From contig JABHWQ010000237.1 in NCBI GenBank assembly GCA_018657655.1, positions 1-6,419 on the forward strand: 6,419 nt of DNA, given 5' to 3'. Each line of letters starts with the position of its first letter. The stretch's first letter is position 1. Shown in pieces: positions 1 through 5,401 of this stretch. Source of the stretch: Chloroflexota bacterium. Its GTDB lineage: Bacteria; Chloroflexota; Dehalococcoidia; SZUA-161; SpSt-899. The notes under the pieces were generated by a model. It was not told the origin of the DNA. It was given only the letters and a program-made list of their open reading frames with translations, and searched no databases. The position numbers were made by a program, and so were the translations under genes.

Positions 1-1
1 C

Positions 2-67
2 GATGATTTTGAAAGGTTGGTAAAGCCAAAGGTAGTAAGATTCTCATTGACCAAAGTTCCTGCCTAG
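2..67 (+). CDS. C-terminal tail of an unidentified upstream gene (partial)
   Basis: The second plus-strand frame is open from the first bases of the window to a TAG at 65-67, giving a 21-residue tail ending FSLTKVPA. The other two plus frames close within 30 bases. The tail is basic and mildly hydrophobic and belongs to no family I recognise. It lies 66 bases upstream of the next start on the same strand, so it could be the previous gene of the same operon. An open frame this short can arise by chance, so confidence is low. Confidence 0.3.
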   Translation, partial: DDFERLVKPKVVRFSLTKVPA

Positions 68-133
68 AAACCAACAAAGACAGTCGCAACATTAGAAGGC
101 ACTCGGTACAGCTCGTCGAAGAAGGGAGGAATG

Positions 134-454
134 ATGACATATTTGCCAGAAGTATACCGGGGATTCATGCAGCAATTCCCAGAAGTGGCTGAGTCCTATG
201 AGGACCTGGCTGATAACTGCCACAATTGGGGACCGCTGGATGAGAAGACACGACGATTGGTGAAGTTGGGAATTGCAGTCGGTCTGAGCTCAGAAGGAGC
301 AGTTAGATCTCACACCAGGCGAGCATTGGAGGAAGAAATATCCCCTATTGAGATTCGGCACGCAGTACTGATGGCCCTTACCACCGCAGGATTTCCCGCA
401 ATGATTGCAGCTATCAAGTGGATAGAGGAAGTTATCGGTAAACATCAGCAATAG
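134..454 (+). CDS. Carboxymuconolactone decarboxylase / AhpD-fold protein lacking redox cysteines
   Basis: A small all-helical protein of the carboxymuconolactone decarboxylase (CMD) family, 106 aa, which is normal for single-domain members. The diagnostic stretch is LDEKTRRLVKLGIAVGL followed by EGAVRSHTRRAL, then EIRHAVLMALTTAGFP. In AhpD-type enzymes the central motif is CxxCxxxH. Here the histidine is kept (H61, counting from the ATG at 131), but the two cysteine positions are Ser54 and Ala57; the only cysteine is Cys30. An AhpD peroxidase or disulfide-reductase role is therefore unlikely; a lyase-like or binding role is possible, and the substrate is unknown. Two ATGs lie at 131 and 134. 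The Shine-Dalgarno GGGAGG (124-129) leaves only 1 nt before the first and 4 nt before the second, so I prefer 134. It is followed after 31 nt by a second gene with its own strong RBS, so the two are probably co-transcribed. Family assignment is firm, function is not. Confidence 0.88.
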   Translation: MTYLPEVYRGFMQQFPEVAESYEDLADNCHNWGPLDEKTRRLVKLGIAVGLSSEGAVRSHTRRALEEEISPIEIRHAVLMALTTAGFPAMIAAIKWIEEVIGKHQQ

Positions 455-485
455 GTGATTAAAGCTAATAAAGGAGGACAGAAAG

Positions 486-809
486 ATGAGAACTTACTTT
501 TTATTCACGGCTATCGGACCTCTGGTAATCCTAAGCTCATACGATTCTGTTACAAATCCAGAGCTCTTGAAAAGGCTCGATTCCAAGGGGATTAACAAGT
601 TCATCGCTTGCGAAGTGCCCACAGAGCTGGCCAAAGCCAGATATGGTACACATTTCCACATCGTTTGCCAGGATCTCTATGAGAGTGACGACCTCAGGGT
701 GCTGGACTACAATGGACACCGAGCATTCCATACTTTCGCCTTCTCCGAGCTGGGAGCGCCTGTCTATTACCAGCCAGAGGAATCAATCATTAACTCTTCG
801 CCGTCATAG
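486..809 (+). CDS. Conserved hypothetical cytosolic protein, 107 aa
   Basis: Encodes 107 residues starting MRTYFLFTAIGPLVILSSYD and including the motifs KGINKFIACEVP, ELAKARYG, DDLRVLDYNGHRAF and a C-terminal ELGAPVYY. From memory this resembles a family of about 100-aa cytosolic proteins of unknown function in environmental bacteria, with the same MxTYFLFT...GPLVIL opening and a DLRVLDYNG core. I cannot name a domain. The hydrophobic opening is too short and too interrupted for a membrane anchor, and there is no lipobox. The start is well supported: AAAGGAGGAC at 471-480 gives an almost ideal Shine-Dalgarno 5-8 nt before the ATG. It lies 31 nt after the CMD-like gene on the same strand, and a hairpin terminator follows about 100 nt after its TAG, consistent with a short operon. 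Being a real gene is quite sure; function is unknown. Confidence 0.82.
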   Translation: MRTYFLFTAIGPLVILSSYDSVTNPELLKRLDSKGINKFIACEVPTELAKARYGTHFHIVCQDLYESDDLRVLDYNGHRAFHTFAFSELGAPVYYQPEESIINSSPS

Positions 810-837
810 AAGTAAAAGATGAATTAGGAGGGTCATC

Positions 838-906
838 CTGCAATATGTAATTGCTGAAAAGAATCCTGCCGAGATTCACACACTAGTAATACTGGATTCA
901 CACTGA
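838..906 (+). other. Possible gene remnant: strong RBS followed by a 22-codon CTG-initiated frame
   Basis: AGGAGGG (826-832) is as good a Shine-Dalgarno as any in the window, but no ATG or GTG opens a frame after it; the ATG at 845 is followed directly by TAA. In register with normal spacing (5 nt) there is a CTG at 838 opening a 22-codon frame, (L/M)QYVIAEKNPAEIHTLVILDSH, to a TGA at 904-906, immediately before the terminator hairpin. It reads like the first residues of a small cytosolic protein and could be the stub of a third operon gene removed by deletion, or a tiny CTG-initiated peptide. Support is the RBS and the residue pattern only. Confidence 0.25.
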
Positions 907-908
907 AA

Positions 909-933
909 GAGGGCCGCTTTTTCAGCGGCCCTC
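909..933 (+). terminator. GC-rich hairpin, probable terminator of the 134-809 operon
   Basis: A perfect 10-bp stem, GAGGGCCGCT (909-918) pairing with AGCGGCCCTC (924-933), closes a 5-nt TTTTC loop. It lies 100 nt after the stop of the 107-aa gene. The downstream side is CCTATT, so the canonical run of T is missing; on the minus strand the stem is followed by TTTCAG. It may therefore be a weak intrinsic terminator or an mRNA 3'-end stabiliser. Confidence 0.6.
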
Positions 934-943
934 CCTATTAACA

Positions 944-1117
944 CTATATCAACCCAGCTCTTTCTCGGGTTTCTTCCCGAAGAGGACTTATCCCGTGGTA
1001 CACCGGATCAGCCTCAAGACTCAAACATGAGCCAGGTTGAAAGTCCAATCGCCCTACCTACAAGGCAGGGCTTCGTATATCCACTTGCCATACTCCATAC
1101 CACTTGAGAAGTGTCAT
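944..1117 (-). pseudogene. Small interrupted minus-strand frame with a good RBS (tentative)
   Basis: On the minus strand an ATG at 1117-1115 is preceded, 7 nt away, by GGGGAGGTG (complement of 1125-1133), a strong Shine-Dalgarno. The frame reads 19 codons (MTLLKWYGVWQVDIRSPAL), meets a TAG at 1060-1058, then continues open for 37 more codons to a TAG at 946-944. The second half contains EADPVYHGISPLREETRERA, which looks protein-like. I do not recognise a family. It may be an eroded gene or simply a short peptide after a chance RBS. The rest of the 934-1230 stretch holds nothing else that I can support. Confidence 0.2.
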
Positions 1118-1230
1118 TATGAATCACCTCCCCGTCTAAGTACTTTGCCATTAAGACGAACTTCACACTATCAAAGTTCCCAAAAAACCAGCAAAATAAA
1201 CACTTTTCTACGAAGATTATGAATAGTTGT

Positions 1231-1263
1231 CAAATCAAGGTCAACTGGAATGGCCTTGATTTG
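1231..1263. repeat. Perfect 10-bp inverted repeat, possible operator or hairpin
   Basis: CAAATCAAGG (1231-1240) and CCTTGATTTG (1254-1263) are exact inverted copies separated by 13 nt. No run of T follows on either side, so it is not a canonical terminator. It lies about 75 bp upstream of the -35 box of the response-regulator promoter, at a distance where an activator or an autoregulating response regulator could bind. The half-sites are inverted, whereas OmpR/PhoB-type regulators usually use direct repeats, so the binding protein is unknown. Confidence 0.45.
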
Positions 1264-1338
1264 CAAAGTTGTGATGTCGGGGAATTAGCACATTTAGGAA
1301 ATAGTCTTTATCAACAATACTATCATCGCCAAAAAGTG

Positions 1339-1367
1339 TTGACAATAAACAAGCCAGATAGTAAACT
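1339..1367 (+). promoter_or_regulatory. Sigma70-like promoter of the response-regulator gene
   Basis: TTGACA (1339-1344) is a perfect -35 box. It is separated by exactly 17 bp from TAAACT (1362-1367), which matches 4 of 6 positions of TATAAT. The predicted start near 1374 gives a leader of about 120 nt before the ATG at 1494. A weaker alternative is TTGGCA (1393-1398), 19 bp, TATAAA (1418-1423). Confidence 0.55.
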
Positions 1368-1493
1368 AATAGCTCTCATAGGATAAAATCAATTGGCAGA
1401 GAGAGAAACAGCCAAAGTATAAACATGGTGCAATACTGAAAGGCGAAGGACAAACCACTCTACATTACAAAATCACAACCAAGGTGATGATAA

Positions 1494-2198
1494 ATGAACC
1501 AACCAACCATCCTCGTTGTAGATGATGATCCAATCGTCCTGAAATTCGTCAGCGCTAATCTGAGGGCACGTGATTTCCAAGTAATCACCGCCGAGGACGG
1601 AGAAGCTGCCCTCAAGATCATTGAACAGAAGTTACCAGACTTGATAATTGTGGATACTGTTATGCCCAGGATGGACGGTATCGAAATGTGTCAACGGGTT
1701 CGAGAGTGGTCCCAGGTGCCAATAGTAATGCTCTCTGCAAAAGGCGAATTGCAGGACACAGTGAATGCCCTGAACCTCGGAGTGGATGACTATGTTACCA
1801 AGCCATTTAGTGTGGACGAATTAATGGCACGCGTACAGGCAGTACTGCGCCGTAAATCAGGAATCAGTACATCAGATACGTCCATACTTGTTAACGATGA
1901 CTTAACAGTCAACTTCGCTGAAAGGCGAGTAACCGTTAAGGATAAGGAAATCAATTTAACCCCCACCGAATACCATTTACTAAGGGAATTGGGGCAAAAC
2001 GCAGGACAAGTACTCACTCACCCGACGTTGCTATCACGGATTTGGGGAGCTGAATACGGGAACGAACGGGAGTACTTGCGAGTCTATATAGGCCGCCTGC
2101 GAAACAAAATTGAAACTGATCCCCAAAACCCAAAACACATTCACACCAGAGCCGGAGTGGGTTACTGCCTCCAGAAACTGGGGCCCAAGAAAGTATAG
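1494..2198 (+). CDS. Response regulator, OmpR/PhoB family (KdpE-like), orphan
   Basis: A 234-aa transcription factor with the standard two-domain layout. Residues 4-120 form the receiver: acidic pocket Asp10-Asp12, phosphoacceptor Asp54 in DLIIVDTVMPRMDG, switch Ser81 in VMLSAKG, Tyr100, and the conserved Lys103 in the KPF motif. Residues about 135-228 form a winged-helix DNA-binding domain: LTPTEYHLLREL, then the recognition-helix region EREYLRVYIGRLRNKIE (191-207) and the wing HTRAGVGYCL. All key phosphorylation residues are present, so it should be a working phospho-switch. YLRVYIGRLRNKIE resembles KdpE-type regulators, but no kdp genes are visible, so I give no symbol. The ATG is preceded by AAGGTGAT (1481-1488) at normal spacing. 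A sigma70-like promoter and an inverted repeat lie upstream. No histidine kinase is adjacent: downstream is a convergent pseudogene ending 30 bp away. Its partner kinase must be elsewhere, possibly a PAS-containing sensor like the one starting at 6112. Confidence 0.96.
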   Translation: MNQPTILVVDDDPIVLKFVSANLRARDFQVITAEDGEAALKIIEQKLPDLIIVDTVMPRMDGIEMCQRVREWSQVPIVMLSAKGELQDTVNALNLGVDDYVTKPFSVDELMARVQAVLRRKSGISTSDTSILVNDDLTVNFAERRVTVKDKEINLTPTEYHLLRELGQNAGQVLTHPTLLSRIWGAEYGNEREYLRVYIGRLRNKIETDPQNPKHIHTRAGVGYCLQKLGPKKV

Positions 2199-2228
2199 AG
2201 CGCTTCGGACAGTTCACTTAATGCACTC

Positions 2229-3556
2229 CTATGGCGACCAAAGAACCGGATGCCAAATGGGGCCAGGCTCTCTCCTGAATATGTCTTCCTCATCGGCACG
2301 GATTTCGTACGAAGCAAGATCATCGTTGGAAGTTCGTTTGGGTTCAGTGGAACTAAGCGAACTTCCATCAAGGATCATCGAAAACGACTCTGCGGTATTG
2401 TATACAGCTCGCGAATCGAAAAGCTCGGGGCCTACGGCTGTGACTGTATCTTATATGATTTCGAACATCAAATAGACTTGCTGCATCGATAAATAGCCAG
2501 CCCCTGATTGAATAATCTCTTCGGCTTGATCAGGACGATATTCGTACAGGATGCTTTTGGTTAGGTCAAGGATTTCTCCTTCATCATTCCACCACTGGAC
2601 AGGTCTTACAACCAACATTCCATCAATCTCATCCCACAACCCTGCATCATCAATGGAATTTAGAGCACCGATATGCCAATCAGTACCAATGAATTTAGCC
2701 GTATAGCCCGCATCTCGATACTGTTTCACAAACCGGTTCATGGGAGCAGGGGGCAACACAAAATCGCAGTCTTTTAAAGCCTCTACTTCTGTTCCCCACA
2801 TGAATTTGGGTTCAACCAGATATCCGCCCACAAACTCAAATCTTTCAGGATATGTTTCGCAGTATTCTAGCGCCGCGGCTAAAACCCCTTCGGAATACAG
2901 ACCTATCCAGAAAGTTCCCCCCTATCTTAGCTGGTCTGTCTCTAGGGAAGTCCTCATCAATCTCGAAAATCCATTCAAGCCCAGTATAGGCATGAGCCTT
3001 GCCCAGTGTATTGCCTACGCCAAACACCCATCCGGGAGTATCGAGAGCCTCATCAGCCAGGGACACTGTGAACACCACCATTTCATCCGCTTGAGCACGG
3101 TTCTTCAGCGCCACTGTAGTAGATGGCACGGGAGTGAATATAAAGCCTGCTCCGTTTTCTATTAGCCACTCGTAACCGGGTATATCCAGCGACGGATCAA
3201 ATTGACCATCGTAGGTGAGCACTTCAAATCTGACTCCGGGAACAAGATTATGCTCATTATAGTATCGAGTCAAATCTTCCAAAGCCATTGTAAAAACATT
3301 CATTGTGAATGATCACGCCCCTGCCATATCCGAGTGATTACCAATGATTATCACTCTGGGTTCCGTTACATCTGTGGGAGCGGGGTTGACCGTGGGCACA
3401 ATACCAGATGTTGCGATGTCTGAAGGTATCGGAGAAAGAGTGTTCCCCGGAGTTGGGGACAATGGCGACTCCTCATCATTCCCGCCACAACCTAAAACGC
3501 CAAAGACTAAGAGAGAACGCGAGTAATGGAACTATTGCGATAATCAGTTTATTGAT
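2229..3556 (-). pseudogene. ABC transporter substrate-binding lipoprotein (branched-chain amino acid type), degraded
   Basis: Following the minus strand downward and switching frame twice gives an almost complete Peripla_BP_6-type substrate-binding protein. In order: a hydrophobic signal segment, NKLIIAIVPLLAFSLS; a lipobox VLGC with Cys codon 3489-3487; a Pro/Thr/Ser-rich linker; the first strand RVIIIGN; then NVFTMALEDLTRYYNEHNL, PGVRFEVLTYDGQFDPS, GWVFGVGNTLG, AKIGG, GTDWHIGAL, LWDEIDGMLVVRPVQWWN and a C-terminal EIRADEEDIF...GPIWHPVL ending at TAG 2231-2229. Lesions: (1) the signal frame and the lipobox frame differ by one base near 3500-3515; (2) in-frame TGA at 3315-3313; (3) one extra base in the G6 run (C6 at 2917-2922), after which the other frame reads TFWIGLYSEGVLAAALEYC; (4) in-frame TAA at 2453-2451, beyond which reading resumes DTVTAVGPELFDS; (5) no ATG at the start, where the likely first codon reads ATC before Asn-Lys-Leu. 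An intact protein would bind a small solute outside the membrane for an ABC importer; no permease or ATPase gene is nearby. Family call is confident, and non-functionality nearly so. Confidence 0.88.
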
Positions 3557-3560
3557 ACTG

Positions 3561-3569
3561 CCCCCCCCC
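3561..3569. repeat. C9 homopolymer tract between the pseudogene and the thymidylate synthase unit
   Basis: Nine consecutive C on the plus strand, in the divergent region between the minus-strand lipoprotein pseudogene and the plus-strand thymidylate synthase promoter. On the minus strand it is a G9 run a few bases before the apparent beginning of the lipoprotein reading frame, where a Shine-Dalgarno would sit. Runs of this length are prone to slipped-strand length change and to sequencing error. Confidence 0.9.
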
Positions 3570-3586
3570 GACCGGTCTCCATGCAC

Positions 3587-3616
3587 TTGAAATGTCCTTA
3601 CTGAATTCGATAGAAT
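3587..3616 (+). promoter_or_regulatory. Sigma70-like promoter for the thymidylate synthase unit
   Basis: TTGAAA (3587-3592), 18 bp, TAGAAT (3611-3616): 5 of 6 matches at both boxes. Transcription would begin near 3623. This argues that the in-frame ATG at 3592, which overlaps the -35 box, is not the true start of the enzyme and supports the start at 3715 (leader about 90 nt) or 3673. Confidence 0.5.
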
Positions 3617-3714
3617 TTTATATACTGAATAGTCACGAGGACAGAAATGGAAGTCTTGCATTGATACCTAACATGAGAGAAGATATAGAAAAGCAAAAAG
3701 CGAGGAATATTAGA

Positions 3715-4362
3715 GTGAGGACTACAAACATCGAGGCAAGAGACCTATCAGAGGCTTTTTTCAAGTCTTGCAGAGGGATACTCTCTGAAGGATATGAGTA
3801 CGTCATAGATAAGGGCAGTTTCGAGGGAACCAAGCGAAAAGAACTTGACTTTGTCAGTATTCACATATTACATCCCGGGATGAGACCACTTGCTCCGGAC
3901 GTTCCTCAAGGTGTTCCGGCTCCTTCCAACCAGGATTATATCGAGGAGTATATGGCCTACCTGATGACTGATACCAAACAACCTCACGAGTTATACACTT
4001 ACGGAGAAGACCTTGCTCCTCAAATAGATACGGTCATCGAACGTTACAAACTGGATGGTCCGGAGTGCAATCAGCTCTGCATGTCGGTTGGCAATCGCAA
4101 TTCAATAAATCTTGAGCATTCCCAGTGTCTAAGGCTGGTCGATACTCGGATAAGGTATGGTAAATTGCATTTCATTATATATTTCCGTAGCTGGGACCTT
4201 TGGGCCGGATTCCCAACGAACCTGGGAGGACTTCAATTACTCAAAGAATACATGGCCAAGGAAATCGGCGTTGAAGATGGCGAAATGATCTGCCTGAGCA
4301 AAGGGCTTCATCTCTATGAATATGCCTGGGAATTCGCCGGGATAGTGGGAGGGTTGGTCTAG
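3715..4362 (+). CDS. Thymidylate synthase, archaeal/methanogen-type ThyA family
   Basis: Converts dUMP to dTMP with a methylene-folate-type cofactor in the cytosol, the only de novo source of thymidylate. Residues (from GTG 3715, 215 aa): EYVIDKGS at 28-35 (phosphate-binding side), ELDFVSIHI, TYGEDLAPQID, Asn119-Gln120, catalytic Cys138 in SQCLRLVDTRI, the dUMP-binding signature FRSWDLWAGFPTNL (Arg158, Asp161, Asn169), LLKEYMAKEIGVEDGE, and SKGLHLYEYAWE near the C-terminus (His199, Tyr201). The layout (no long N-terminal insert, RSWDLW in place of RSCD) is that of the short archaeal-type enzymes also found in some Chloroflexota. The residue before the catalytic Cys is Gln instead of the usual Pro. 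The frame is open back to ATG 3592, but that overlaps a promoter and the first 41 residues resemble nothing in the family. GTG 3715 has GAGGA (3702-3706) 8 nt upstream and gives normal family length; ATG 3673 is the alternative. It is followed by a small gene on the same strand. Appears intact. Confidence 0.93.
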   Translation: MRTTNIEARDLSEAFFKSCRGILSEGYEYVIDKGSFEGTKRKELDFVSIHILHPGMRPLAPDVPQGVPAPSNQDYIEEYMAYLMTDTKQPHELYTYGEDLAPQIDTVIERYKLDGPECNQLCMSVGNRNSINLEHSQCLRLVDTRIRYGKLHFIIYFRSWDLWAGFPTNLGGLQLLKEYMAKEIGVEDGEMICLSKGLHLYEYAWEFAGIVGGLV

Positions 4363-4416
4363 AACAGCCTATCTTTGCGCCAGGGGAAGAAATCTCAGGA
4401 GGTCTCTGGAGAGGCA

Positions 4417-4614
4417 ATGGATTATACTTGGCACGGATTGCCCTGCAGCATAATAACCAAATCCTCTTTCAAGCAAGGGATTAAACGCAATGTTTTGATT
4501 GAAATGAAAGATGGGAGTCAAACTGTTGTTCCCTGGAGAGCAATTCGTAGAGCGACCAGGCAAAGGACATGCAAGAATAAGCCAGGGCCCCTAGCGAAGC
4601 TGATACTTCCCTGA
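4417..4614 (+). CDS. Small basic protein of unknown function, 65 aa
   Basis: Encodes 65 residues beginning MDYTWHGLPCSIITKSSFKQG, with a core RNVLIEMKDGSQTVVPWRAIRRA and a basic, disordered-looking tail. The alternation of short hydrophobic stretches and the DGSQTVVPWR turn suggest a small beta-barrel (SH3-like) fold, but I do not recognise a named domain. AGGAGG at 4397-4402 lies 14 nt before the ATG and a second purine-rich GGAGAGG at 4408-4414 lies 2 nt before it. The frame is open back to a TTG at 4375, but those extra residues do not look conserved. It starts 54 nt after the thymidylate synthase stop on the same strand, so it is probably co-transcribed. It ends in TGA, with a C10 tract 3 nt beyond. 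Basic charge would suit nucleic-acid binding; this is inference only. Confidence 0.62.
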   Translation: MDYTWHGLPCSIITKSSFKQGIKRNVLIEMKDGSQTVVPWRAIRRATRQRTCKNKPGPLAKLILP

Positions 4615-4617
4615 TAT

Positions 4618-4627
4618 CCCCCCCCCC
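4618..4627. repeat. C10 homopolymer tract after the 65-aa gene
   Basis: Ten consecutive C on the plus strand just after the TGA of the 65-aa gene. Together with the C9 tract at 3561-3569 it brackets the thymidylate synthase unit. On the minus strand both tracts are G runs followed within a few bases by TATCA. No hairpin with a T run is seen here, so how the upstream unit terminates is unclear. Confidence 0.9.
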
Positions 4628-4657
4628 GCTAACACTTCGTGCCTAGATCCGAGTTCT

Positions 4658-4819
4658 ATGGCTCGTAGTGTGCGTCGTCAGCAAAAGTGGGGCAAACTGG
4701 CCCAATAGTTAGAGGAAGTTTTCAGGGCGCACGTCTCGTCTTCTGATGGTGCTATTGAAGCGCTTTCTTTTCTCAAGAGTCTTGGCCTTCACCTCCCATC
4801 TGCGTTGCAGTATTTCTGA
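4658..4819 (+). other. Interrupted plus-strand frame, possible eroded small gene
   Basis: An ATG at 4658 opens MARSVRRQQKWGKLAQ, then a TAG at 4706-4708, then a further 36 open codons including LEEVFRAHVSSSDG and FLKSLGLHLPSALQ before TGA 4817-4819. The second half is amphipathic and protein-like, more so than the antisense reading of the same bases, which belongs to the tail of the minus-strand pseudogene. There is no clear RBS. Only one strand can be the original coding strand here; I cannot decide which. Confidence 0.2.
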
Positions 4820-5398
4820 GTGATGGCATGAATATACGTCAAGCGGAGGCCTTTGCGTGTTTTCAGCATCCGGCAAGTTAGAAATAATCAGCTGTAGTGG
4901 CGTCCCCGGTTCCACAGGCTGCACCGGATCCGGCACATTTGGATCAGCCTGTAAATCACTATCAACTATATTTTGTGCGCTCTTTGGCCTCCCCAGTTCC
5001 GTTACCACATTCGTATTCTATGGTGAAAAGGCAAGGTCTTCAATATCACTGCTTCTTAATGTTGTGCGGCGCTACTCCAATCCAAAATAGCTCCCCTCAT
5101 CAGTGATTGCTATTCCCACACTATCGGGGAAAGGCAGTCTATCATTTGTGGGATAGTCCCCTTGTACATAAATTCTCCACTCCCCCTCTCTCGGAAGTCT
5201 AATGGAGGCCGAGAAATTCACCGGTTCGTCAGCTTTCAGTTTGCCTTTCCATTCCAGGTCTCCGTTCATAAGGAGGTCTTCGCCCGGTATCCACGCCATA
5301 TCCGTCCGACTCCGAAAGCGGATGTCACAGGAAAAGTCGGGCGCATCATAAAGGGAACTGATACGGCAGCTTAAGATGGCTTCCTCTCCTACACCGGG
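4709..5398 (-). pseudogene. Degraded gene for a probable secreted beta-sandwich-type protein
   Basis: One minus-strand frame can be read from the junction with the transposase remnant (about 5398) down to TAA 4711-4709. It contains APGVGEEAILSCRISSLYDAP, then a stretch with NGDLEWKGKLKADEPVNF and REGEWRIYVQGD, then TAG at 5074-5072. It continues with TELGRPKSAQNIVDSD, a Pro-rich DPVQPVEPGTPLQLIISNLPD and a basic tail, with another TAG at 5020-5018. The GDLxWKGxLKAxEPVxFxAxIxLP...GEW pattern resembles repeated extracellular beta-sandwich domains in hypothetical proteins of Chloroflexota; this is from memory and tentative. The N-terminus with any signal peptide is missing, apparently replaced by the IS4 remnant. 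The last 40 or so residues are not convincingly protein-like. Two stops plus a missing start make it a pseudogene; the original function is unknown. Confidence 0.6.
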
Positions 5399-5401
5399 CG
5401 C

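Noticed and set aside
134..809. Toxin-antitoxin pair because two small genes are adjacent.
   Set aside because: The first is a CMD-fold protein and the second a metabolic-looking cytosolic protein; the genes do not overlap and neither shows a toxin or antitoxin motif.
1037..1222. 61-codon plus-strand frame from a TTG.
   Set aside because: No RBS, unusual composition, no recognisable pattern; part of it is antisense to another weak frame.
1437..1929. CTGAAAGGCGA repeated at 1437 and 1919.
   Set aside because: Repeats of 11 bases are expected by chance several times in a window of this size.
2917..2922. Programmed frameshift at the G6 run in the lipoprotein gene.
   Set aside because: The same gene also has two in-frame stops, a second frame change and no start codon, so decay or a sequencing error in the run is simpler.
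2740..3165. 141-codon plus-strand frame.
   Set aside because: It is antisense to the clearly recognisable substrate-binding protein reading and has no family features of its own.
3592..3714. Extended N-terminus of the thymidylate synthase from ATG 3592.
   Set aside because: The ATG overlaps a good -35 box, no RBS precedes it and the extra 41 residues do not fit the family; the GTG at 3715 has an RBS and gives normal length.
944..5074. Several reading frames interrupted by TAG (1060, 4706, 5020, 5074) suggesting amber recoding or read-through.
   Set aside because: TAG is the normal stop of the intact genes ending at 454, 809, 2198 and 4362 and of the IS4 fragment at 5623, and the lipoprotein pseudogene is broken by TGA and TAA. 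Ordinary gene decay explains this better.
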